64,000 nucleotides of DNA from an uncultured Alphaproteobacteria bacterium (GTDB lineage Bacteria; Pseudomonadota; Alphaproteobacteria; Rhizobiales; Ancalomicrobiaceae), in the NCBI GenBank assembly GCA_937919435.1, contig CALFRR010000248.1:1-64000 (forward strand). Direction: 5' to 3'. The notes under the pieces were generated by a model. That model ran no database searches. It was given only the letters and a program-made list of their open reading frames with translations, and was not told the origin of the DNA. Shown one piece after another: positions 49,385-58,548 of this stretch. Within the stretch, counting starts at the first letter, position 1. Each line of letters begins with the position of its first letter. Both the position numbers and the translations under genes were made by a program.

Positions 49385-51043
49385 TCAGCCGCGCCGACCG
49401 CCGAAGACCAGACGACGGTCGGCGACGAGGCCGCGGGCGATCGCCGCCACCCGCTCCGCCGGGGCCGTGGCGTCGATCCTGACCCAGTCGATCGGCCCGG
49501 GATCGATCGCCGTCTGGAAGGCGACCACCGCCGGCGTGGCGTCCGAAGCGTCGCCCCGGCGATCCTCGATCCGGCCGACGGCGACCTCCGCACCGACGTC
49601 GAGCCAGAGCCCGAGGAACGGCACTTCCGCGGCGGCGGCGATCTCGGCGAGGCGGGCGCGTTCGTCGGGCCGCAGGAAGACCGCGTCGACGATCACCGAC
49701 CGGCCCGCTCCGAGCGCCCGGCGCGCCGCGTCCGCCAGGAGACCGTAGACTCGGACGGAGGACGCCGCGTCGTAGCTCTCCGCCGGCAGTCGGGCGGTCG
49801 GCGCCAGCCCGGCGGCGAGCTTGCGCAACTCGTCGGAGCGCAGCACCACCGCCCCCGGCGCCGGATCGAACACCGGGGCGAGGCTACGGGCGAGCGTCGA
49901 CTTGCCCGACCCGGAGAGGCCGCCGATCGCCAGCAGCGCGGTCGGTGCCGGTTCGAGATGGGCGATCGCCGCATCGAACAGGCGTCGCGCCTCGGCTTCG
50001 CGCAACGCCCGGGCGGCGCGCGAGGCGGGCGGTGTGGCGGCGGCGATCTTGGCACGCAGCGCCGCCCGGACCGACAGGAACACCGGAAGGGCGGCGAGCC
50101 CGTCGAGGTGGACCAGGAAGGCGGTTTCCGCCGACCGATGGGCGGCGCGGCGGGCTTCGCGGCGGGCGTGCTCGAGCGCCAGCCGATCGAGCAGGCGGCG
50201 CGCCCCCGAACGATCGCCGTGGGCGACCAGATCCATCACCAGGAACCCGGAATCGTAGAGCACGTCGCCGGCGGCGATGCGGTCGTCGAACTCGACCGCG
50301 TCGAACAGTTGCGGCCGGCCGCCGACGATCGCGACATTGCCGGCATGGAGGTCGCCGTGGCCGATGCGGACCAGGCCGAGCCGGCCGCGCTCCTCGATCA
50401 GATCGGCGAGATCGACGAGGCGGGCCCGGGTCGCGGCGGCGAGACGGCGGACCTCGTCGGGATCGAACAGGTCCGGCCGGGCGGCGAAGGCATCGTCGTC
50501 CTCGCCGACGAAACGGCCGAGATCGGCCGCCCACTGCCGCCAGTCGGCGAGCGGCGCCCGGCTCTCGGCGTCGGCGACGGTCTCGGCGAGCGCATCGACG
50601 AGGGTCGGCGCCAGAGGACCCGACGCGAGGCGGCGATCGAGGGTGTCGGTCTCGTCGAAGCGGTTCATCTCGACCGCCCATTCGAGCACCGGTCCGGCCC
50701 CGTCGATCCTGGGTCGACCGTCGAAACCACGCACGATCGGCACGACCCGGCGGTAGATCTCGCGGGCGATCGGTCGATCGATCGCGATCTCGCGCCGACA
50801 GGCGGCCTCGCGCCGCGCCGGGGTCGAATAGTCGAGGAAGGGGAAGCGGACCGGGCGCTTGATCTTGTAGGCGAGCGGGCCGGCGAGGAAGACGGCGGCG
50901 GCGTGGGTGTCGATGCGCACCACCGGTTCGGCGATGCCATGGGTCTGCGGCCGGCCGAGCGCCTCGGCCACCTCCGCCCAGGTCGCCTCGCCGACGATGG
51001 ACTCGTCGGTCGGGACGGCTGCGGTCTCGTCCCTTCCGGCCAT
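49385..51043 (-). CDS. Fusion of aminoglycoside-phosphotransferase-like kinase and P-loop kinase
   Basis: This 552-residue soluble protein has two kinase-type domains. The N-terminal APH-fold domain (about residues 30-340) shows IGHGDLHAGNV, a Brenner-type catalytic loop, and LFDAVEFDDRIA, the metal-binding Asp region. The C-terminal P-loop domain (about 365-535) carries GGLSGSGKSTLARSLAP (Walker A) and VDAVFLRPDER. This COG2187-COG0645 type fusion is common in proteobacteria. The substrates are unknown and there is no reason to infer drug resistance. It is convergent with the Pat-like gene with zero intergenic bases. Confidence 0.85.
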   Translation of the reverse strand: MAGRDETAAVPTDESIVGEATWAEVAEALGRPQTHGIAEPVVRIDTHAAAVFLAGPLAYKIKRPVRFPFLDYSTPARREAACRREIAIDRPIAREIYRRVVPIVRGFDGRPRIDGAGPVLEWAVEMNRFDETDTLDRRLASGPLAPTLVDALAETVADAESRAPLADWRQWAADLGRFVGEDDDAFAARPDLFDPDEVRRLAAATRARLVDLADLIEERGRLGLVRIGHGDLHAGNVAIVGGRPQLFDAVEFDDRIAAGDVLYDSGFLVMDLVAHGDRSGARRLLDRLALEHARREARRAAHRSAETAFLVHLDGLAALPVFLSVRAALRAKIAAATPPASRAARALREAEARRLFDAAIAHLEPAPTALLAIGGLSGSGKSTLARSLAPVFDPAPGAVVLRSDELRKLAAGLAPTARLPAESYDAASSVRVYGLLADAARRALGAGRSVIVDAVFLRPDERARLAEIAAAAEVPFLGLWLDVGAEVAVGRIEDRRGDASDATPAVVAFQTAIDPGPIDWVRIDATAPAERVAAIARGLVADRRLVFGGRRG

Positions 51044-51181
51044 CGCCCGCTCCGATCGTCCGCGAGAGCATCCCGAGAACGATCATCGCACGTCGCCGTC
51101 CCGTCGGCGTTGACCCACCTCAATGTCACCGGGCGCGGCCGGGAGGAGGATCGGCCGGACGCGCCGTGGGAGGCTCCGTCG

Positions 51182-51559
51182 ATGACCCTTTCCGAATTGA
51201 AGAAGATCAGGCTGGAACTCGCCCGCACCAAGGACTTCCCGACCGGATCGGCGCGGCACGGCTACGAATTCGTCGCCCCGCTCGACGCGACCGGCCATAT
51301 CGATGCCGAAGCCTGGAAGAAGCTGCGTGAACGCTGTCGGGTGCGCCGCTTCTGGGGGAGCGAGGCGGAGGAGACCGGCCATCTCGTCCATCGGCCGGGC
51401 GGATCCTGGGCGTTCCGCTACGACATCACCAAGGGCGACGACGACGAGGCCGGCTGGCGCTTCGCCGCCCATCCCTTCGTCCTCGGCGAATACGTCTCGA
51501 TCCGCGACGAGGACGGCGGCCTCGACACCTTCCAGGTGGTCGCCGTCCGGCCGGCGTGA
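51182..51559 (+). CDS. Conserved hypothetical protein
   Basis: I know no function for this 125-residue soluble protein, though I recall similar short proteins in many alphaproteobacteria. Its helical start MTLSELKKIRLELART is followed by RHGYEFVAPL, CRVRRFWG, GHLVHRPGGSWAFRYD and GWRFAAHPFVLGEYVSIRDEDG, a mostly beta pattern rich in aromatic residues. There is no signal peptide or membrane helix. GGGAGG precedes the ATG at 51182 at a long distance. It is divergent from the kinase fusion and 95 bases ahead of the ThDP enzyme gene. Confidence 0.8.
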   Translation: MTLSELKKIRLELARTKDFPTGSARHGYEFVAPLDATGHIDAEAWKKLRERCRVRRFWGSEAEETGHLVHRPGGSWAFRYDITKGDDDEAGWRFAAHPFVLGEYVSIRDEDGGLDTFQVVAVRPA

Positions 51560-51654
51560 GCGCGCCGCCTCGTTCCTTCGATCGAAACGGCCTTCCCCCT
51601 CTTCTCTCGCGGCTCCGCTCGTGAGATGACCGGGTTACCACGTAGGGAGGCCCG

Positions 51655-53340
51655 ATGACCCGTCCGATCGAAACCCCGACCACCGCCCGCCGGATCGTCG
51701 ACCTCCTCGTCGCCAACGGCGTCGAACGGGTGTTCATGGTTCCCGGGGAGAGCTTCCTCGCGGTGATCGACGCGCTCGCCGACGCCCCGATCGAGACGGT
51801 GGTCACCCGTCACGAGTCCGGCGCCGCCTTCATGGCCGACGCCACCGGCCGGCTCACCGGGCGGCCCGGCATCGCCATGGTCACCCGGGCGCCGGGCGCC
51901 ACCAACGCCTTCGCCGGCCTGCACGTCGCCGAGCACGACGGCACCCCGATGATCCTGTTCGTCGGCGGGGTCGATCGCGGTTTCCGCCATCGCGGCGCCT
52001 TCCAGGAGATGGACTATCGCGCCGTGTTCGGCTCGGTCGCCAAATGGGTGGTCGAACTCGACGACCCCGCCCGCACCGACGAGATCGTCTCCCGCGCCTT
52101 CTCGGTGGCGACGGCCGGCCGGCCGGGACCGGTGGTCGTGGTGCTGCCGGAGGACGTGCTCGGACTGCCCGCCTCGGCCGGCGAGATCCGGCCGGCGCCG
52201 ATCGTCGACACCCATCCCGGCTCGGCCCAGATGTGGGAGCTGCAGAAGCGGCTGTGGGCGGCAGAGCGGCCGATCGCGATCCTCGGCGGCAGCCGCTGGA
52301 GCGAGACGGCAGTGCGCCGCTTCGCCCGTTTCGCCGAAAAATTCGATCTGCCGGTCGCCTGTTCGTTCCGCCGTCAGATGCTGTTCGACCACGCCGATCC
52401 GCACTACGTCGGCGACGTCGGGCTCGGCCTCGATCCGGCGCTCGCCGCACGGATCCGGGCCTCGGATCTCGTCCTGCTGATCGGCGGGCGGTTCGCCGAG
52501 GTGCCGAGCCAGGGCTACGAACTCGTCGATCTGCCGTTCCCGTCGCAGGCGCTGGTCCACGTCCATCCGAGCGCCGAAGAACTCGGTCGGGTGTTCCGCC
52601 CCGACCTCGCCGTCCACGCGACGCCCGCCGCCTTCGCCGCCGCGGCGGAAGCGCTGGAGCCGCCGCCGGCCGGGGTCGCCTGGGCGGCGTGGCGGGAGGC
52701 GGCACGGGCCGACCGGCTCGCCTGGAGCGGCCGGCTGCCGGTGGTGCCGGGGGCGGTGAAGATGGGCGAGGTGATCGCCGGGCTCGCCGCGCGGCTCTCC
52801 GACGATGCGATCCTGACCAACGGCGCCGGCAACTACGCGACCTGGATCCACCGGTTCTGGTCGTTCCGGAGGTGGGGAACCCAGGCGGCGCCGACCTCCG
52901 GATCGATGGGCTACGGCCTGCCGGCGGCGATCGCGGCGAAGCTGCTCCATCCCGAGCGCACCGTCGTCGCCTTCGCCGGCGACGGCTGTTTCCAGATGAC
53001 CGGCCAGGAGTTGGCGACCGCTGTCCAGTACGGCGTCGGGATCGTCGTGCTGGTCGTCGACAACGGCAGCTTCGGCACCATCCGGATGCATCAGGAGCGG
53101 AATTTCCCCGGCCGGGTCCACGCCACCGGCCTCGTCAACCCGGACTTCGCGGCGCTCGCGCGGGCGCATGGAGCGCTCGGACTGACCGTCGAGCGGGCCG
53201 AGGAGATCGGTCCGGCACTCGACGCGGCGCTCGCCGCCGGCCGGCCGGCGCTGGTCCACCTGAAGATCGAGGTCGAGGCGATCACCCCGACCACCACCCT
53301 CTCGGCGATCCGCGCCGCCGCCGAGGCGAAGAAGGGCTGA
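51655..53340 (+). CDS. Thiamine diphosphate-dependent enzyme, acetolactate synthase-like
   Basis: This 561-residue protein has the three-domain ThDP fold: PYR domain (about residues 10-170), central domain (about 190-325) and PP domain (about 370-540). The catalytic Glu is in VTRHESGAAFMAD. The ThDP-Mg motif starts at AGDGCFQMTGQEL and ends VLVVDNGSFG. It resembles acetolactate synthase large subunits, but no regulatory subunit (ilvN) is nearby, so it may be a decarboxylase or carboligase with another substrate. GGGAGG precedes the ATG at 51655. It converges with the M20 gene. Confidence 0.88.
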   Translation: MTRPIETPTTARRIVDLLVANGVERVFMVPGESFLAVIDALADAPIETVVTRHESGAAFMADATGRLTGRPGIAMVTRAPGATNAFAGLHVAEHDGTPMILFVGGVDRGFRHRGAFQEMDYRAVFGSVAKWVVELDDPARTDEIVSRAFSVATAGRPGPVVVVLPEDVLGLPASAGEIRPAPIVDTHPGSAQMWELQKRLWAAERPIAILGGSRWSETAVRRFARFAEKFDLPVACSFRRQMLFDHADPHYVGDVGLGLDPALAARIRASDLVLLIGGRFAEVPSQGYELVDLPFPSQALVHVHPSAEELGRVFRPDLAVHATPAAFAAAAEALEPPPAGVAWAAWREAARADRLAWSGRLPVVPGAVKMGEVIAGLAARLSDDAILTNGAGNYATWIHRFWSFRRWGTQAAPTSGSMGYGLPAAIAAKLLHPERTVVAFAGDGCFQMTGQELATAVQYGVGIVVLVVDNGSFGTIRMHQERNFPGRVHATGLVNPDFAALARAHGALGLTVERAEEIGPALDAALAAGRPALVHLKIEVEAITPTTTLSAIRAAAEAKKG

Positions 53341-53356
53341 GGAGCGCGGCGCGCTC

Positions 53357-54592
53357 TCAGCGACCGAGCAGATCGGCGAGGGCCAGCGCCACCACTCTGG
53401 TCGCCCGGCGCAGGTCGTCGAGCGGCAGGCGTTCGTCGGCACGGTGGGCGTTCGCCTCGGTGATGGTGCGCGGGCCGGCGCCGTAGAGGACGATCGGCAC
53501 GCCGGCTTCGGCGTAGTGGCGGGCGTCGGTGTAGAGCGGCACGCCGGCGGTCGGCACCTCGACCCCGAAGACCTCGGAGGCGCGGCCGGCGAGCGCCCGG
53601 GCGAGGCGCTCGGAGCCGGGCAGCGGCGCCAGCGGCCGGGCGAGCAGGATCCGCTCGATGTGCACCTCGGCCTCCGGGAAGCCGGCGGCGGCGGTCTCGA
53701 TCACCGCGCGCAGATCGGCCTCGACGGCCTCCGGCAGTTCTTCCGGGATCATCCGGCGGTCGAGCCGGAAGGCGACCCGATCGGGCACCACGTTGGTGTT
53801 GATGCCGCCGGAGATCAGCCCGACGGTGAGCTGCGGACTGCCGATGCCGGGGGTCGCCGAGACCCGGGCGGAGAGACCCTTGCGATGGGCGTAGAGCGCG
53901 GAGAGGACCCCGTTGGCCGCCTCCAGCGCGTCGACCCCGGTGAACGGGATCGCCGCATGGGCGGAACGGCCCTCGACCACCACCTCGAGGTGGAGGCAGC
54001 CGTTGTGGGCGTCGACCACCGAATAGGAGAAGCCGGCGGCGATCGCGTAGTCGGGCGCGGTGAGCTTCTCGTCGAGCAGCCACTTCGGGCCGATCTCGCC
54101 GCCGGCCTCCTCGTCCCAGGTGCCGTGCAGCTCGATCACCCCGTCGAGGGCGATGCCGGAGCGCTCGAGCGCCAGGATGGCGAAGGCATAGGTGGCGAAG
54201 TCGGACTTCGACACGGCGGCGCCGCGGCCGTACATCCAGCCGTCGCGGATCTCGGCGCCGTAGGGATCGGCGGTCCAGCCCTCGCCGGGGGGCACCACGT
54301 CGCCGTGGGCGTTGAGCGCGATCACCGGGCCGCCTTCGCCGAAGCGGCGGCGGACGATCAGGTTGGTCGCCGAGATCATCCCGGCGGCGGCCACCCGGTC
54401 GGCCGGCACCGGATGGCGCTCGACCTCGAAACCGAGCCGTTCCAGCGCCTTCGCCGTCACCTCGGCATGACCCGCGCAGTCGCCGGGCGGGTTGTCGGAC
54501 GGGGTGCGGACCAGTTCGGCGAGGAAGGCGACCTCCGCTTCGAAGGCGTCGTCGACGAGAGCGGAAAGACGCGCGAGCGCGGGGTCGGCCAT
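53357..54592 (-). CDS. M20-family deacylase/peptidase (ArgE/DapE-related), atypical metal site
   Basis: This 411-residue cytosolic protein resembles acetylornithine deacetylase and succinyl-diaminopimelate desuccinylase. The first metal His is in NAHGDVVPPGEGW and the catalytic Glu pair is in TWDEEAGG. The dimerisation domain spans about residues 195-310 (GRSAHAAIPFTGVDA). The segment that usually holds the metal-bridging Asp (GRGxxDxK) reads GRGAAVSKSD, with Val at that place. Similar wording occurs in other annotated M20 proteins as I recall, so a subfamily trait is possible. The substrate is unknown. The ATG at 54592 has GAGAGGA upstream. Confidence 0.83.
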   Translation of the reverse strand: MADPALARLSALVDDAFEAEVAFLAELVRTPSDNPPGDCAGHAEVTAKALERLGFEVERHPVPADRVAAAGMISATNLIVRRRFGEGGPVIALNAHGDVVPPGEGWTADPYGAEIRDGWMYGRGAAVSKSDFATYAFAILALERSGIALDGVIELHGTWDEEAGGEIGPKWLLDEKLTAPDYAIAAGFSYSVVDAHNGCLHLEVVVEGRSAHAAIPFTGVDALEAANGVLSALYAHRKGLSARVSATPGIGSPQLTVGLISGGINTNVVPDRVAFRLDRRMIPEELPEAVEADLRAVIETAAAGFPEAEVHIERILLARPLAPLPGSERLARALAGRASEVFGVEVPTAGVPLYTDARHYAEAGVPIVLYGAGPRTITEANAHRADERLPLDDLRRATRVVALALADLLGR

Positions 54593-54740
54593 CGGGGAGA
54601 TCCTCTCGGGAAAGAGCGTCGGATTCGGCCGGCGAGCTTAGCCCGGATCGCCGGCGTTCCGCACCCGCTCACGCCGCCCGTCCGCCGATTTTCGCAGATC
54701 GAGACGCATGCGGCGGTCGGTGCCCCGGTCCCCGAACGAA

Positions 54741-54768
54741 CGAAGGGAGGCCGTCGGGCCTCCCTTCG
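54741..54768. terminator. Hairpin terminator after the chemoreceptor gene
   Basis: A perfect 10-bp stem, CGAAGGGAGG / CCTCCCTTCG, has an 8-base loop. It is 28 bases past the chemoreceptor stop on the minus strand. No T run is present. Confidence 0.7.
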
Positions 54769-54795
54769 GACGTCGTGGGCTCGGATCGGTCCGCG

Positions 54796-56859
54796 TCAGG
54801 CGGCGCGGACGGTCTCGAGGAACCGGGCGAGTTCGCTCTTCAGCGTCTCCGACTGCTGCGACAGGTCCTGCGCGGCGGCGAGCACGTCGCCGGCGGCCTT
54901 CGAGCTCTCGACCGCCGCATGGGTGACGCCGGTGATGTTGTCGGAGACCTCGGTGGTACCGCGGCTCGCCTGAGCGACGTTCGAGGCGATCTCGCGGGTC
55001 GCACCGCCCTGCTGTTCGACCGAGGAGGCGATCGCCCCGACGATCCGATTGAGATCGTCGATGATGCCGGTGATCCCGACGATCGAGGCGACAGACTGAT
55101 CGGTCGACGACTGGATCCCGCCGATCTGGGTGGCGATGTCGGACGTCGCCTTGGCGGTCTGGTCGGCGAGCTGCTTGACCTCCGCCGCGACCACGGCGAA
55201 GCCCTTGCCCGCCTCGCCGGCGCGCGCCGCCTCGATGGTCGCATTGAGGGCGAGCAGGTTGGTCTGCGAAGCGATGTCGTCGATCAGCTCGACCACCTTG
55301 CCGATCCGCTGGGCGGCACCGGCGAGGTCTCGGACGGAGGACGCGGTCGCTTCGGTGTCGTGGGTCGCGCGCTTGGTGACGCGGGCGCTCTCGTCGACCT
55401 GACGCTTGATCTCGCCGATCGCGGCGGAGAGTTCCTCGGCGGCGGCGGCGACGGTCTGGACGTTCTGCGAGGCCTCCTCGGAGGCACGGGCGACGGCGGT
55501 CGACTGGGCGGAGGCTTCCTCGGCGGCGGCCGACATCGACTGCGCCGAATGCTCGAGCCGGACCGACGCCTGGGCGACGTTGTCGACGATGCCGCCCATC
55601 GCCCGCTCGAACCCGTCGGCGAGGCGCACCAGTTCGGCCTTGCGCTCGCGTTCGGCGACGGTCTTCATCGTCTCCTGCTCGACGCGCAGGCGCTCGGCCT
55701 CGATCAGATTGTTGCGGAACACCTCGAGGGTGGCCGCCATCCGGCCGAGTTCGTCGCGCCGCTTGGCACCGGGGATGACGATGTCGCGTTCGCCGGCGGC
55801 GAGCCGCCCCATCGCCGAGCTCATCGCGACCACCGGGCCGGAGATCGAGCGACCGATGACGAAGGCGAGCAGCAGACCGACCGCGAGCCCGCCGAGCGCC
55901 AGCCCGCCGGTGAGTGTCCGGGTGTCGGCGACCTGTGCGATGAGGCCGGTTTCGACCGCCCTGGCTTCCTTTTCGGCGGTCCCGGCGACCGAACGGGCGG
56001 CGTTGCCGATGGCCGCACCCTTCTCCGCCATCGGTCCGTCGAGGAGTGCATCGAGTTCGCGGGCCACCGCCGAGGTCGACTGGATCGACTCGACGAAGCG
56101 TCCGTAGGCGGTCTCGACCTCGCCGCCGACCTTCTTCATCGCATCCGCGTTGGCCACCGCGACGAGCAACTGGACCGCGGAATTGACGATCTCCATCTGG
56201 TGGTCGACACGCTTGGCGAGATCCTCGTCCGGCCGCTCGATCAGACGGACGACCACGGCACGACTGTTGAAGATCGCGCTCATCCCGCGCAGCGCCAGAT
56301 CGCGGAGCATCTCCTCATTGGTCAACTTCGCGTAGACGTTGACCTTCTCGAAGCCTTCGCTGATCTTTCGACCTTCGGGCTCGACGATTTCGGCGATGTT
56401 CTTTTCCTTGACGCCCTTCAGCTGAGACGCGCGAGAGACCGCAGCCTGATACTCGGCGAAATCGCTCTTGATCTTCCGGATGACGGACTTCTTGCCCGGA
56501 TCGGCCATCTCCGCCTCGGCCATGTCGACGACCTTGGCGAACTTGGCGCCCTCTTCCTTCGCCGCAACGTCGGCACCCTTGACGTCGGCCAAGAGATGTT
56601 CGCGGACCAGTCCGCGATAGATGCGGAAGCCGCCGTCGATCTCGCGAGCGAGATCGGATTCGCGATTGTGAGCGGCCGACTGCTTCACCGAGCTGTCGAC
56701 TTCGATGAAGGACAGGAAGCCGATGCCCGACACGATCGCCAGGATCACCAGGACGGCGAGGAATCCATAGGCGATCTTCGCACCGACCGAACGCAACCGG
56801 GAAACGCGGTTCGCATGGTCGGAGCCCGTCGTCGCGACCGTGGAAGAGCTTGACGTCAT
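54796..56859 (-). CDS. Methyl-accepting chemotaxis protein
   Basis: This 687-residue transmembrane chemoreceptor has a membrane helix at about residues 27-52 and a periplasmic helical sensor domain (about 53-310). A second membrane helix lies at about 316-338, with a HAMP domain after it ([22 protein letters not shown]). The signalling domain has the conserved hairpin tip [12 protein letters not shown], then [26 protein letters not shown], then [15 protein letters not shown]. There is no CheR-docking pentapeptide at the end (ETVRAA). The ligand is unknown. AGGAG precedes the ATG at 56859. A long AT-rich region with a dyad-like motif lies upstream. Confidence 0.94.
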   Translation of the reverse strand: MTSSSSTVATTGSDHANRVSRLRSVGAKIAYGFLAVLVILAIVSGIGFLSFIEVDSSVKQSAAHNRESDLAREIDGGFRIYRGLVREHLLADVKGADVAAKEEGAKFAKVVDMAEAEMADPGKKSVIRKIKSDFAEYQAAVSRASQLKGVKEKNIAEIVEPEGRKISEGFEKVNVYAKLTNEEMLRDLALRGMSAIFNSRAVVVRLIERPDEDLAKRVDHQMEIVNSAVQLLVAVANADAMKKVGGEVETAYGRFVESIQSTSAVARELDALLDGPMAEKGAAIGNAARSVAGTAEKEARAVETGLIAQVADTRTLTGGLALGGLAVGLLLAFVIGRSISGPVVAMSSAMGRLAAGERDIVIPGAKRRDELGRMAATLEVFRNNLIEAERLRVEQETMKTVAERERKAELVRLADGFERAMGGIVDNVAQASVRLEHSAQSMSAAAEEASAQSTAVARASEEASQNVQTVAAAAEELSAAIGEIKRQVDESARVTKRATHDTEATASSVRDLAGAAQRIGKVVELIDDIASQTNLLALNATIEAARAGEAGKGFAVVAAEVKQLADQTAKATSDIATQIGGIQSSTDQSVASIVGITGIIDDLNRIVGAIASSVEQQGGATREIASNVAQASRGTTEVSDNITGVTHAAVESSKAAGDVLAAAQDLSQQSETLKSELARFLETVRAA

Positions 56860-57255
56860 GCCCTGTGATCTCCTCGATCGATAGCGGCGGCTCTGGGATC
56901 GATGCCCGGCCGCTCATCTCGTTGTTCCACCGCTACGAGAAGACTCCGAGACTCTTAAAGAACCTTCAATATCGCGCACACCACACGGCGGAACGCAGTG
57001 TCTACTCTTCCGTATTTTCACGCGTCGACTCAAATTCCAGCGCAAGAACGCGTAGTTCAAAGATCGAATACGAGTATAATTTCGGTTTGCGGCTCAATTT
57101 ACTGGGAGTCGAATCCGAGTCGAACGCCCATCGTCGGTCCGATTGACGCAGAGTCGCAGGCATGACCGGGTGCTCGGCGAAGCCCCGGTGCCGCACGAGA
57201 CGCGCTTTCCGGAAACAACCGACTGCGGTTCGACGATACGAAAATTACACTACGT
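56860..57255. other. AT-rich region upstream of the chemoreceptor gene
   Basis: These 396 bases separate guaD from the chemoreceptor gene on the same strand. I see no gene. The part from 56930 to 57250 is AT-rich. It holds a dyad-like motif (56954-56969), a plus-strand TATAAT (57075-57080) without a good -35, and a direct repeat GAGTCGAA at 57106 and 57117, 11 bases apart. It probably contains the chemoreceptor promoter and the end of the purine operon. Confidence 0.45.
56954..56969 (-). promoter_or_regulatory. Dyad-like motif upstream of the chemoreceptor gene
   Basis: CTTAAAGAACCTTCAA contains TTAAAG-N3-CTTCAA and closely resembles 30633-30650 upstream of the second cheZ. It is 95 bases before the chemoreceptor ATG. 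A motility-regulator site is only a guess. Confidence 0.35.
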
Positions 57256-58548
57256 TCACCCGACCGGCCGACCGGCGACCCAGGTCTTCGCCACCGCACG
57301 TTCGTCTCCGAGAACCGCCAGCGCGAAGAGAAGATCTTCGAGACCTTCCGAGAGGTCGTCGCGATCGGCGAGCAGCGGTGTCGCACGGGGATCGAGCAGC
57401 ACGAGGTCGGCGACGAAGCCGGCGGCGAGGCGGCCGATCTCGGTCTCCCGGGCGAGAGCCCGGGCGCCGGCCAGGGTGGCGAGGTAGAAGGCTCGGGCGG
57501 CGGTGAGCGCGCCGCCGGCGAGGCGGGCGACCTCGATCGCCCGCCCCATGGTGACCAGCATCGACCACGAGGTGCCGCCGCCGACGTCGGTGGCGAGCGC
57601 CACCCGGACCGGATGCTGCCCCCCGCCGACCCGGGCGAGATCGAACAGGCCGGAGCCGAGGAAGGTGTTCGAGGTCGGGCAGTGGACCGCCACCGAACCG
57701 GTCTCCGACAGACGCCGGCATTCGGCCGCATCGAGATGGATGGCGTGACCGAACAGGCTGGTGGGCCCGAGCAGGCCGAACCGGTCGTAGACGTCGGTGT
57801 AGCTCTTCGCCGTGGGGAACAACCGCCGCACCGTCTCGATCTCGCGACGGCTCTCGGAGAGGTGGGTCTGCATCAGGCAGGTCGGATTGGCCTTCAACAG
57901 TTCGCCGGCGAGGCGGAGCTGGGTCTCGGTCGAGGTGACGGCGAAGCGCGGGGTGATCGCATAGGTGAGCCGGCCGCGACGGTGCCAGCGGGCGATGAGG
58001 GCGGCACTCTCGGCGATGCCGGTCGCCGGATCGTCGCGCACCCCGGCCGGACAGGCGCGATCCATCAGCGTCTTGCCGGTCGAGATCGCCATGCCCCGGC
58101 GCTCGGCGGCGGAGAACAGCGCATCGGCGGCGACCGCATGCGAGGAGGAGTAGACGCAGGCCGCGGTGGTGCCGTTGGCGAGCAGCCGATCGAGGAAGAC
58201 CTCGGCGGCGGCGGCGGCATGGGCGGCGTCGGCGTAGCGCGCCTCCTCGCGGAAGGTGAAGCGTTCCAGCCATTCGAGCAGATCGGCGCCCGGCGCGGCG
58301 AGCATCCGCCACTGCGGGAAATGGATGTGGGTGTCGACGAAGCCGGGCAGCAGCAGCTTCGTGCCGTGGTCGATCCGCTCCGCGGCGGCGTGCTCCTCCG
58401 GCAGGTCCGCCGCCTCGCCGGCCCAGGCGATCCGGCCGTCGTCGCCGACCACCACTGCGCCGCGCTCGCGGAAGACCACGGCGGCGGACCCGGCGACCGC
58501 CGGATCGTCGAGGAAATCCAGGGTGCGGGCGAAGTGGACGGTGGTCAC
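57256..58548 (-). CDS. guaD: Guanine deaminase
   Basis: This 430-residue amidohydrolase-fold enzyme converts guanine to xanthine and ammonia. The metal ligands are in GFVDTHIHFPQW, QTHLSES, FGHAIHLDA and LATDVGGG. It feeds xanthine into the urate pathway whose later steps are encoded just upstream. The GTG start at 58548 overlaps the allC-like stop in a GTGA, and it is the last gene of the operon. Confidence 0.94.
   Translation of the reverse strand: MTTVHFARTLDFLDDPAVAGSAAVVFRERGAVVVGDDGRIAWAGEAADLPEEHAAAERIDHGTKLLLPGFVDTHIHFPQWRMLAAPGADLLEWLERFTFREEARYADAAHAAAAAEVFLDRLLANGTTAACVYSSSHAVAADALFSAAERRGMAISTGKTLMDRACPAGVRDDPATGIAESAALIARWHRRGRLTYAITPRFAVTSTETQLRLAGELLKANPTCLMQTHLSESRREIETVRRLFPTAKSYTDVYDRFGLLGPTSLFGHAIHLDAAECRRLSETGSVAVHCPTSNTFLGSGLFDLARVGGGQHPVRVALATDVGGGTSWSMLVTMGRAIEVARLAGGALTAARAFYLATLAGARALARETEIGRLAAGFVADLVLLDPRATPLLADRDDLSEGLEDLLFALAVLGDERAVAKTWVAGRPVG

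Noticed and set aside
49385..51043. Aminoglycoside resistance gene
   Set aside because: Only the APH fold is shared. The P-loop fusion partner and chromosomal context point to a housekeeping kinase family, so no resistance is implied.
51655..53340. Acetolactate synthase ilvB for branched-chain amino acid synthesis
   Set aside because: No regulatory subunit or ilvC follows, and ThDP enzymes of this type have many substrates, so I kept a general name.
57061..57140. A possible tRNA fragment (GTCGAATCC looks like a T-loop)
   Set aside because: No acceptor, D-arm or anticodon arm can be folded around it. The similarity comes from the GAGTCGAA direct repeat.
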